A stretch of 6,455 bases of DNA from a candidate division WOR-3 bacterium (GTDB taxonomy: Bacteria; SDB-A): NCBI GenBank assembly GCA_016934535.1, contig JAFGSQ010000044.1, positions 1 to 6,455 on the forward strand, written 5' to 3'. Under the pieces are notes generated by a model. The model searched no databases. It was not told the DNA's origin and saw only the letters and a program-made list of their open reading frames with translations. Each line of letters starts with the position of its first letter. The first letter of the stretch is position 1. A program made the translations under genes and the position numbers. Positions 1-5,663 of the stretch are shown piece by piece.

Positions 1-1
1 A

Positions 2-301
2 AGCTTTCCATTTATTTTACAAAAACTTTCAGTAGTTGTTATTACAAAAAAAGAAGATATTGATGATAATGTAATAACTGGAGAATTAATCATAAAAAAT
101 AAACAAATTGAACTTCAAAGAATACCTTTTGAAATAAAATATAATGGAAAAATAATATGTAGATCAATTATTAGAATTGATGGATTTATAATACCATCCC
201 CTGAAGATATTGATTTTATTTTTGAGTATAATAAAAAGGAAATTGAAAAAAAGACATTAAAAGTTTTACAACTTCCTGTTAAACCAATAATTGAATCGTA
301 A
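2..301 (+). CDS. 3' end of an unrecognised AT-rich gene (partial)
   Basis: An open frame enters from the left edge and ends at TAA 299-301, leaving 99 residues with no start visible. Codon use is extremely AT-rich (AAA, ATA, TTA, GAA dominate), and the translation is a plausible soluble, beta-rich, lysine- and isoleucine-rich domain with no membrane segment. The beginning reads FPFILQKLSVVVI and the end has the pattern 'GFIIPSPEDIDFIFEYN' followed by a short strand. This resembles the C-terminal half of small DUF6941-type proteins, where a 'P-x-P-G-x-Y/I-x-F' strand pair closes the domain, but that is recall from pattern and weak. Base composition differs sharply from the genes after position 860. 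The AT-only stem at its stop codon may end the transcript. I am confident it is coding and not confident of any function. Confidence 0.7.
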   Translation, partial: SFPFILQKLSVVVITKKEDIDDNVITGELIIKNKQIELQRIPFEIKYNGKIICRSIIRIDGFIIPSPEDIDFIFEYNKKEIEKKTLKVLQLPVKPIIES

Positions 302-323
302 TAATTAGTTTTAATAATTATTA
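299..323 (+). terminator. AT-only hairpin at the stop codon, possible weak terminator
   Basis: TAATAATTA (299-307) pairs perfectly with TAATTATTA (315-323) around a 7-base loop and is followed by TTCTTTCC. The stem overlaps the stop codon of the upstream gene. It contains no G-C pair, so it would be a weak intrinsic terminator at best, and A/T-only palindromes arise easily in DNA of this composition. Confidence 0.25.
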
Positions 324-522
324 TTCTTTCCTATCAAAGTTGTAATTATATAAAGATCAATTATAAACAGTGTTTGATGATGAAGATTTATATGATGATA
401 TGTTGCGTAAAGAGGAAGGATTATAGATGATGAGAGGTGTTGTAAATCACATATTTGGTGCCTTAATGTATATAGTTACCTAATTTTTTACCACGAAGCA
501 GAGTAAACTTCTCACGAAATTA

Positions 523-546
523 TCTTATTTGCAAAAGCAAATAAGA
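523..546. repeat. Perfect hairpin 1 of the repeat block
   Basis: TCTTATTTGC (523-532) and GCAAATAAGA (537-546) form a 10-base-pair perfect stem with an AAAA loop. It follows the CACGAA unit at 513. There is no T-run after it, so it is not an obvious terminator. Confidence 0.75.
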
Positions 547-562
547 GATCTTACACGAAGGT

Positions 563-591
563 CTGTATATTTGCTTTCAGCAAATATACAG
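563..591. repeat. Perfect hairpin 2 of the repeat block
   Basis: CTGTATATTTGCT (563-575) pairs with AGCAAATATACAG (579-591), a 13-base-pair perfect stem with a TTC loop. It lies between the CACGAAG units at 554 and 596 and shares the ATTTGC/GCAAAT core with hairpin 1. Its outer stem differs in sequence yet stays fully paired. Confidence 0.8.
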
Positions 592-606
592 CCTACACGA
601 AGTAAT

Positions 607-627
607 AAAATTTGTTACACAAATTTT
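607..627. repeat. Hairpin 3 of the repeat block
   Basis: AAAATTTGT (607-615) pairs with ACAAATTTT (619-627) around a TAC loop. It follows the CACGAAG unit at 596. The core is ATTTGT/ACAAAT, one base pair changed on both arms compared with hairpins 1 and 2. Confidence 0.6.
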
Positions 628-728
628 TATAAAAAAAGTTTCTTTATTTTTCTTTCTTCTTCATTTGCGTCTATTCGCGGTTAGTATTCTTTTTGTTTAA
701 TGATTTTATTGTATATAAACTTTTCTAT

Positions 729-764
729 TTTGCTTTATGCAAATTAGGATTCGCGGATAATCCT
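729..764. repeat. Two small hairpins beyond the repeat block
   Basis: TTTGC (729-733) and GCAAA (739-743) form a short stem with the same core as the hairpins upstream. Directly after it, AGGATT (746-751) pairs with AATCCT (759-764) around a loop carrying CGCGG, which repeats the TTCGCGG seen at the right end of the block (674-680). These look like a decayed further copy of the same elements. Confidence 0.4.
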
Positions 765-801
765 CTTCTCTGCCGTAAATCAAAATCTTTTCACTGACCT
801 A

Positions 802-830
802 TTGACAATGAGCAAATAAAAAAATATAAG
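802..830 (+). promoter_or_regulatory. Sigma-70-type promoter of the ion channel gene
   Basis: A perfect -35 box TTGACA (802-807) is followed, after exactly 17 bases, by TATAAG (825-830), one base from the TATAAT consensus. Transcription would start near 837, giving a leader of about 25 bases that holds the GGAG Shine-Dalgarno at 854-857. The box pair also marks where the AT-rich, repeat-bearing DNA gives way to ordinary coding DNA. Confidence 0.85.
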
Positions 831-862
831 ATTCTTTTGCTAACATTAAACCCGGAGAAAAC

Positions 863-2764
863 ATGAAAGACAAAGACGGCGTGACATTCAGGGAAAAATT
901 CAGCTACGCTTTTGACAACGTCATGTCCAAAGGGCCTGCTGCTCTTATAGGATGGCTTGCAATCCTTTCGCTTCTCGTTGTGCTTATATTTTCTGTAATC
1001 GTTTTGCTGACCCACACTGCTCCCGAAAATGTAGGTTTCATAAAACTTATATGGATGAGCATGCTTAGAACACTTGACCCGGGAACAATGGGGGCAGATG
1101 AGGGAAACGTTCTCTTTCTCCTCTCCATGTTCGGCGTCACTCTCGGAGGTATTTTCATAATAAGCACTCTCATAGGTATTCTTACAACGGGACTTGAATC
1201 GAGACTCGATTCGATGAGAAAGGGCAGATCGAAAATTATCGAGTCCAATCACACCGTCATACTGGGTTGGTCTGAACAGGTCTTCACTATAATTAGAGAA
1301 CTCGTTATTGCAAATGAAAATCAGAAAAAATCTTGCATAGCCATCCTTGCAGACAAAGACAAGGTGGAGATGGAGGACGAGATAAAGATAAAAACCGGAA
1401 GCAAGGGAAAAACAAAAGTCGTCTGCCGAACAGGAAACCCGGCCGATTTAGCCGACCTCGAACTTATGAGGCTCAAGACTTCAAAATCCATAATAGTCCT
1501 TTCTCCCGACTCGGAAAATCCTGATTCGGAAGTTATAAAAACCATTCTGGCGATTACAAACAACCCTCACAGAAGAGAAGAACCCTACCACGTGACCGCC
1601 CTGCTCAGAAATCCGGAAAACGTCGAAATAGCCAAAATGGTCGGAAAAGACGAAGTCGAGCTAGTCTTGTCAGGTGAATTAATCGCAAGAATGATGGCTC
1701 AGACCTGCCTGCAGTCCGGTCTGTCGATAGTTTATTACGAGCTTCTCGACTTCGGAGGCGACGAGATATATTTCAAGGACGAACCTTCACTATATGGAAA
1801 AAAATTCTCGGAAACACTTGCTCTTTATGAAGACTCGTCTGTCATAGGATTGTTCCCGAAAGGGGGAACGCCTCTTTTAAATCCTCCCATGGATACTGTT
1901 GTCGGGGAAGGCGACCAGATTATTGCCATATCCGAAGACGACGACACAGTCGTTCTGTCGGGCGTTGAAAAACACGAAATTTTCGAAAACGCCATAGTAG
2001 AAAAACACGAGGACGTAAAAAAGCCTCAAAGAATTCTGCTGATAGGGTGGAACTGGAGAGCGCCGATCATAGTCAGGGAATTGGATAATTATCTCGCATC
2101 CGGTTCTTTCATTCAGGTTGTATACGACATTGAAAACAACGGTGTTGAAGAAAGACTTTCCCAGCTTCAGCTGAAAAACGCGACTTACAAAATTTCAAGG
2201 AACAAGACAACGGACAGAAGAGTCCTCGAAAGCCTTGACATTCCTACTTATAACCATGTCATCCTGCTTTGTTATTCTGACCACCTCACCCCGCACGAAG
2301 CTGATTCTCAGACTCTGATAACCCTCCTGCACATAAGAGAAATTTCCGAAAACACAAAAAATTCTTTCTCGGTGGTCAGTGAAATGATTGACGTCAGGAA
2401 CCGGAATCTGGCCGAAATAACCAAAGCCGACGACTTCATCATCAGCGACAACCTGATAAGTCTTCTGCTTTCGCAGATTTCAGAAAACAAATACCTTAGC
2501 GCTGTTTTCGAGGACCTTTTCGATCCCGAGGGCTCGGAGACCTATATCAAACCGGTGGAAAGATACGTCAAAACCGGAACTACCATAGATTTTTACACTG
2601 TTTTAAAATCCGCATCTCTCAAAAGCGAGGTCGCGATAGGATACAGACTGAAAAAATTCTGGAACGACCCGGAAAAAGCCTACGGAATAGTCGTCAATCC
2701 GGACAAATCAGAAAAAATCACTTTTTCAGAAGGCGACAAGATAATCGTAATGGCGGAGGATTGA
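863..2764 (+). CDS. CASTOR/POLLUX-type ion channel with tandem RCK domains
   Basis: This 633-residue protein looks like a bacterial relative of the plant CASTOR/POLLUX (DMI1) channels. A short cytoplasmic N-terminus leads to a first membrane helix (about 27-50). A pore loop with RTLDPGTMGADEGN (69-82) and a second helix (about 84-110, rich in G, I and L) follow. ADEGN (78-82) sits where plant CASTOR has its ADAGN filter. Two RCK/TrkA-N-like Rossmann domains follow. RCK1 begins at HTVILGW (130-136) and includes ILADKDKVEMEDEI and VVCRTGNPADLADLE; its C-subdomain has LNPPMDTVVGEGDQIIAISEDDD (339-361). RCK2 begins at ILLIGW (391-396) and ends with EGDKIIVMAED. Both nucleotide loops keep the first glycine (GW) but lack the full GxGxxG, so NAD binding is doubtful. 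Family knowledge suggests a tetramer with an eight-RCK gating ring in the inner membrane, passing K+ or Ca2+; which ion cannot be read here. Start is ATG with GGAG five bases upstream and its own promoter; it appears monocistronic. Confidence 0.92.
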   Translation: MKDKDGVTFREKFSYAFDNVMSKGPAALIGWLAILSLLVVLIFSVIVLLTHTAPENVGFIKLIWMSMLRTLDPGTMGADEGNVLFLLSMFGVTLGGIFIISTLIGILTTGLESRLDSMRKGRSKIIESNHTVILGWSEQVFTIIRELVIANENQKKSCIAILADKDKVEMEDEIKIKTGSKGKTKVVCRTGNPADLADLELMRLKTSKSIIVLSPDSENPDSEVIKTILAITNNPHRREEPYHVTALLRNPENVEIAKMVGKDEVELVLSGELIARMMAQTCLQSGLSIVYYELLDFGGDEIYFKDEPSLYGKKFSETLALYEDSSVIGLFPKGGTPLLNPPMDTVVGEGDQIIAISEDDDTVVLSGVEKHEIFENAIVEKHEDVKKPQRILLIGWNWRAPIIVRELDNYLASGSFIQVVYDIENNGVEERLSQLQLKNATYKISRNKTTDRRVLESLDIPTYNHVILLCYSDHLTPHEADSQTLITLLHIREISENTKNSFSVVSEMIDVRNRNLAEITKADDFIISDNLISLLLSQISENKYLSAVFEDLFDPEGSETYIKPVERYVKTGTTIDFYTVLKSASLKSEVAIGYRLKKFWNDPEKAYGIVVNPDKSEKITFSEGDKIIVMAED

Positions 2765-2770
2765 AGACTA

Positions 2771-2793
2771 TGCGACAATCTTCCTATTGCGTA
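2771..2793. terminator. Shared hairpin between convergent genes, uncertain terminator
   Basis: TGCG(A)CAAT (2771-2779) can pair with ATTGCGTA (2786-2793) around a CTTCCT loop, with one bulged A and one G-U pair. It lies in the 38 bases separating the two convergent stop codons, so it could end both transcripts, but no T-run follows it on either strand. It is the only candidate in the gap. Confidence 0.25.
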
Positions 2794-2802
2794 AATAAAA
2801 CC

Positions 2803-4251
2803 TCAAAACCAGTTCAGTTTGGCCGTTCCGATTATGTTTTCATCGTCTTTTATTACAACAAAAACAGTATTGCCGGGACATCCTGATAGATTGATTGATT
2901 CTTCGTAATCTCCGGCGTTGAAATAACCTTCCCGGATATTTTTGATTTTTCTTCCCGATGAATCAAAAAGGGAAATACAGTAGTGTCCGGAACTGTGTAA
3001 TGTAAAAAATATCCTGAACTCCCCGCTGAATCTCACTGAAAGCAAACTACAGGAGTTTTTTCCACCAAAGACAACGTCTACCGGGAAACTAGATTCCTCA
3101 ACATTGCTTCCGAAGAAAACAAAATCAATGCATAACGGTCCTCCATAAACTCCCATATCATTTACTGTAGTCCCCTTTGAAGGATACAACGCTTGACCTA
3201 CGTTCAAAGAGTCTTCCAGATCGTTGAATTGCGATGAGGGGTTACCCGAATCGATGCAAGGCGATGAATTCGAAAGATGGCACAAAGAATCTTCAAAAAG
3301 AGGCGCTACATTGATATTTCCCGTTCCGGAATACCCTCCTTCTATGTCGCAGTAGGAAGCGTAAATGACTGCTCCATCAACCGGCGCTAAAGGCCCCCCG
3401 GTGGCCTGAGTATTGTCCCAGATTATATTATTCCTCACAAAGACAGTGCTGCCCCACGCGAAAAGCGCGCCTCCCCTTCCTCCATATGCACCTGATCCGT
3501 ATGAATGATTATCGACAATCGTGTTGTTCTGGATAATTATTGAATCACCGGAATTGCCGATAGTCCAAATTCCTGCTCCTCCGTAAGTTTCTCCCCCATA
3601 ATTTTCTCTTATTACATTGTTTACTATCAATGCTCCAGAATAATCAACGACGATACCGCCCCCATATCTGCCTTCATTGAAAGATATTACATTATTCACT
3701 ATCAAAGGATTTCCACCGTATGTCAGCAAGCCTCCCCCTTCCGCCCCGTTTACACCCGTTATGTTTGTTACATGATTGTCTATGATGATGTTGTTTTTTA
3801 TGACTGGTGATGAGTTATACATGAAAATCCCGCCTCCTCCTCTCCAAGTGTAAGTCGGAAAAGAGGTGTCCACCCAGACTGTTCCGCTCCCGCCTGTAAT
3901 TGTAAAGCCAGTCAATACGCAAGATGCGTCGCCGACGTTTTTGAAAAAGACAGTGCTGGCCGTGTCGGAATTCGCTGGAGCTGATCCGTCGATGACAGTA
4001 TTGATTATGTGAGAACAGTCATTGTCAGTGATAAAATAACTTGCGACAACAATATATTTACTGTCGATAAACAAATTTTCTCTGTACTTTCCCTCTCCAA
4101 CAAGCACTGTATCACCGTAATATCCGGCGGAATCTATTGCTTCCTGTATTGACAAATATTCTTCGGGGACTCTTATTATGTCTGCATGTGCCTTTGCAGA
4201 AACTGCGACAAAGAAAATTGCGACAGCGTGTTTTAAAACCGGAAATTTCAT
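2803..4251 (-). CDS. Secreted parallel beta-helix protein with C-terminal FlgD/Por-like domain
   Basis: The 482-residue product starts with a Sec signal peptide (MKFPVLKHAV, hydrophobic AIFFVAVSA, likely cut after AHA at 21-23). Next comes the classic beta-helix entry IRVPEEYLSIQEAIDSAGYYGDT (26-48). Repeated rungs follow: VIKNNIIIDN (150-159), LIVNNVISFN (183-192), LIVNNVIREN (208-217), IIIQNNTIVDN (238-248) and VFVRNNIIWDN (270-280), with glycine-rich loops such as GGGG and YGGRGG. The unit ends with SSPCIDSGNP (329-338) and NDMGVYGGP (364-372), typical of right-handed beta-helix proteins of this kind. Residues about 405-482 (ISLFDSSGRKIKNI, FNAGDYEESI) resemble the FlgD Ig-like/type IX secretion tail, so the protein is probably exported to the surface or medium. 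No catalytic residues for a lyase or hydrolase can be assigned; adhesion or polysaccharide binding is a guess. ATG is preceded by AAGGAG at good spacing. It follows the AraC gene on the same strand after 169 bases and has a structured leader. Confidence 0.88.
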   Translation of the reverse strand: MKFPVLKHAVAIFFVAVSAKAHADIIRVPEEYLSIQEAIDSAGYYGDTVLVGEGKYRENLFIDSKYIVVASYFITDNDCSHIINTVIDGSAPANSDTASTVFFKNVGDASCVLTGFTITGGSGTVWVDTSFPTYTWRGGGGIFMYNSSPVIKNNIIIDNHVTNITGVNGAEGGGLLTYGGNPLIVNNVISFNEGRYGGGIVVDYSGALIVNNVIRENYGGETYGGAGIWTIGNSGDSIIIQNNTIVDNHSYGSGAYGGRGGALFAWGSTVFVRNNIIWDNTQATGGPLAPVDGAVIYASYCDIEGGYSGTGNINVAPLFEDSLCHLSNSSPCIDSGNPSSQFNDLEDSLNVGQALYPSKGTTVNDMGVYGGPLCIDFVFFGSNVEESSFPVDVVFGGKNSCSLLSVRFSGEFRIFFTLHSSGHYCISLFDSSGRKIKNIREGYFNAGDYEESINLSGCPGNTVFVVIKDDENIIGTAKLNWF

Positions 4252-4280
4252 CTGTACTCCTTTCCTGAAGTTTTGCGATT

Positions 4281-4317
4281 ATTGGATCTTCTCTGACCAG
4301 TTCACAGGTCCTCCAAT
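4281..4317 (-). promoter_or_regulatory. Structured leader ahead of the beta-helix gene
   Basis: In the 169-base gap upstream of the beta-helix gene, ATTGGA (4281-4286) pairs with TCCAAT (4312-4317), and inside it GACC (4295-4298) pairs with GGTC (4307-4310) around an 8-base loop. If transcribed on the minus strand, the nested stem would sit about 30 bases before the start codon, clear of the AAGGAG ribosome site. It matches no riboswitch class I recognise and may be chance. Confidence 0.25.
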
Positions 4318-4420
4318 CTTTTTTATGCTTATAAAAGTGGAGACTTTATTATTTTTGTCGACCGAATTTAAAAAGCCGGACTATCTATTTTGAAAAATAA
4401 TTGAAATAAATGAAAAAATT

Positions 4421-5542
4421 TTAGACGCTTTTTTTAAACTGAACAGGCGTCATCCCTGTAAGCTTCTTGAAAACGTCATTAAAAGTGGATTTTGAGTTGA
4501 ATCCTACCTCGTAGAGTATCTGAAGAACGGTTTTATATTCCATCTGAGGATCTTTGAGCATTTTTTTTGCCTCTTCAATTCTATGTTTGTTTATCAAACC
4601 GTAAAAATTGGTTTTGAAACGGACGTTGATGACTGTTGACAGTTTCCAGGGCTGGACAGAAAGCATCTGTGAAAAGTCTTCAATGGTAAGAGCGGGTTTT
4701 AAAAATGGTTTTTTTTCTTTTATAAATCTCTTTACCTCCAGTTCAAGAATATCCATTTCTTCTTGATCTAGTCTATTTCCATTTTTTGCCTGATCTATTC
4801 CTTCGAAGTCTTTGAACCTCAAAAGACTTTTAAAAAAAAGAACCGTAACGTAAAACAGATATATGGATATCGAAAAAAGATCGACAATTTTCAGCAGATC
4901 GTTGGATACTATATTGAAAATCGAAAACAGCGATCTTGACACGATGAAAATCCAGTGGAGACTGATTAGAAGCAAGAGGGAATACATCCACGACAGGCTG
5001 ATTTTCTCCAGGGACGAATACTTGTCCAGAATTCCGGATTGGTAATTTCTGACGATCTTAAAAATGAGAACAACATAAATTGCTATCTGAATGAAATTAC
5101 CAGTCCAAAATACGTTCCAAAGATACACGTCGAAAGTTTTATAAATCAGTTGATTTTTGGAAGAAACGCCCGAAACGTAAAATAAATAAGCGAAACTCAG
5201 GTACAGGGCAACTATAGCAAAAGGAGCGAAATTGAGCCAATCCTTAGCTTTCAGTACGTATTTCTTGAAGCACATTGATTTAACATACAGATACAGAGTC
5301 GGAGCCAGGAGAAAATATAAGGAGCTGGTCACGATAAGTAAATAAAGATGATAATCATAGGACAGAATTTTAAACCTGAAAACAAACCACCTGGTCATTA
5401 ATAGAGCTTTTACAAGAAAAAAGGAAGCAAGAAGATCTCTGTTCTGTTTATTTTTTGTATTATAAAAAAAAAGAACCGTAACAAGTATGAATAGTTCAAA
5501 TCCTGCAGTCGTGAGGACAAAATCGGTCAAAGAGTCGATCAT
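4421..5542 (-). CDS. Membrane-bound AraC-family transcriptional regulator
   Basis: From the ATG at 5542 this is 373 residues. The first two thirds hold about seven hydrophobic helices (roughly 11-27, 37-55, 65-87, 102-124, 142-165, 183-205, 218-238). A charged linker (about 243-280) follows, then a full AraC DNA-binding domain. The first helix-turn-helix is at about 285-307 (LTIEDFSQMLSVQPWKLSTVI), linked by INKHRIEEAKKML. The second HTH and signature GFNSKSTFNDVFKKLTGMTP spans 347-366. This is the 7TM-plus-AraC layout common in Bacteroidetes-like bacteria, where the membrane part is thought to sense a signal at the inner membrane and the tail binds DNA. An in-frame TTG six bases upstream (5546-5548) abuts the -10 box, so it is unlikely to be transcribed; ATG is chosen. 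No Shine-Dalgarno is visible, fitting a leaderless mRNA. Divergent from the exported GyrI-like gene, whose promoter it may control; autoregulation is likely but inferred. Confidence 0.9.
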   Translation of the reverse strand: MIDSLTDFVLTTAGFELFILVTVLFFYNTKNKQNRDLLASFFLVKALLMTRWFVFRFKILSYDYHLYLLIVTSSLYFLLAPTLYLYVKSMCFKKYVLKAKDWLNFAPFAIVALYLSFAYLFYVSGVSSKNQLIYKTFDVYLWNVFWTGNFIQIAIYVVLIFKIVRNYQSGILDKYSSLEKISLSWMYSLLLLISLHWIFIVSRSLFSIFNIVSNDLLKIVDLFSISIYLFYVTVLFFKSLLRFKDFEGIDQAKNGNRLDQEEMDILELEVKRFIKEKKPFLKPALTIEDFSQMLSVQPWKLSTVINVRFKTNFYGLINKHRIEEAKKMLKDPQMEYKTVLQILYEVGFNSKSTFNDVFKKLTGMTPVQFKKSV

Positions 5543-5548
5543 GTCCAA

Positions 5549-5577
5549 ATTTTATTTAACCCTGAGATTGTTGTCAA
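5549..5577 (-). promoter_or_regulatory. Sigma-70-type promoter of the AraC gene, giving a leaderless mRNA
   Basis: On the minus strand a perfect TTGACA (5577 down to 5572) is followed after exactly 17 bases by TAAAAT (5554 down to 5549), one base from consensus. Counting the last base of the -10 box as -7, position +1 falls on 5542, the A of the ATG. The transcript would therefore lack a 5' leader, which explains the missing ribosome-binding site. Confidence 0.75.
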
Positions 5578-5604
5578 TTATTTGTCTGTTAATTTTTTCG
5601 AGAA

Positions 5605-5632
5605 TTGCTTTTTAAAATTGCGATGATATAAT
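5605..5632 (+). promoter_or_regulatory. Extended -10 promoter of the exported GyrI-like gene
   Basis: TGATATAAT (5624-5632) is a perfect extended -10 element with a perfect TATAAT. The -35 is poor (TTGCTT, 5605-5610, spacer 16), as expected for a promoter that relies on the extended -10 or on an activator. AATTGC is repeated directly at 5603 and 5616, 13 bases apart, and AATTA-N9-TAATT forms a dyad at 5576-5594; either could be an operator for the divergent AraC protein. Start of transcription would be near 5639, ahead of the GGAGGT ribosome site at 5653-5658. Confidence 0.65.
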
Positions 5633-5663
5633 TTTTAAATATTCTCAACAACGGAGGTAGACT

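Larger units (their letters stand above)
490..681. repeat. Composite intergenic repeat with CACGAAG units and inverted ends
   Basis: CACGAA(G) occurs at 492, 513, 554 and 596, that is, at steps of 21, 41 and 42 bases. The last three units are each followed by a palindrome. The left edge ACCACGAA (490-497) is matched by TTCGCGGT at 674-681, whose reverse complement ACCGCGAA differs by one base, so the block is bounded by imperfect inverted ends. Read on the minus strand, the right arm continues CGCGAAT-AGA-CGCAAAT, two further related heptamers. A pyrimidine-rich run (639-660) separates the arms. The build is that of a non-autonomous intergenic repeat (REP/MITE-like); no transposase or target duplication is visible. 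Whether it is multicopy cannot be told from this window. Confidence 0.5.
302..801. other. Long non-coding stretch with repeat block
   Basis: There is no convincing gene between the stop at 301 and the promoter at 802. Bases 324-480 are AT-rich with scattered stops; the only coding-like scrap is an 18-codon run from GTG 370 to TAG 426 (ends MLRKEEGL), too short to support. Bases 490-681 hold the CACGAAG/hairpin repeat block, and 729-764 hold two further small hairpins. No tRNA, riboswitch or CRISPR pattern was recognised. Confidence 0.7.

Noticed and set aside
1-6. HindIII site AAGCTT exactly at the window start
   Set aside because: Could reflect a cloning end, but a six-base match at an edge is not evidence of anything biological.
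370-426. Short open run from GTG 370 to TAG 426 with protein-like, acidic codons
   Set aside because: Only 18 codons, no ribosome-binding site and a stop just before it; at most a decayed gene end, not enough to annotate.
490-627. CRISPR array
   Set aside because: The CACGAAG units are only 7 bases, spacing is irregular (21, 41, 42), and the intervals are palindromes rather than unique spacers.
791-1252. Long open frame on the minus strand under the start of the channel gene
   Set aside because: The plus-strand frame is a clear family match; the minus-strand product has no recognisable fold and would run through the channel's promoter region.
4328-4333. TATAAG on the minus strand as a -10 box for the beta-helix gene
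   Set aside because: No acceptable -35 lies 16-18 bases upstream; the TCGACA nearby is 22 bases away, too far.
4178-4393. Plus-strand open frame across the beta-helix signal peptide region
   Set aside because: It overlaps the start and leader of a well-supported minus-strand gene, lacks a ribosome site, and looks non-coding.
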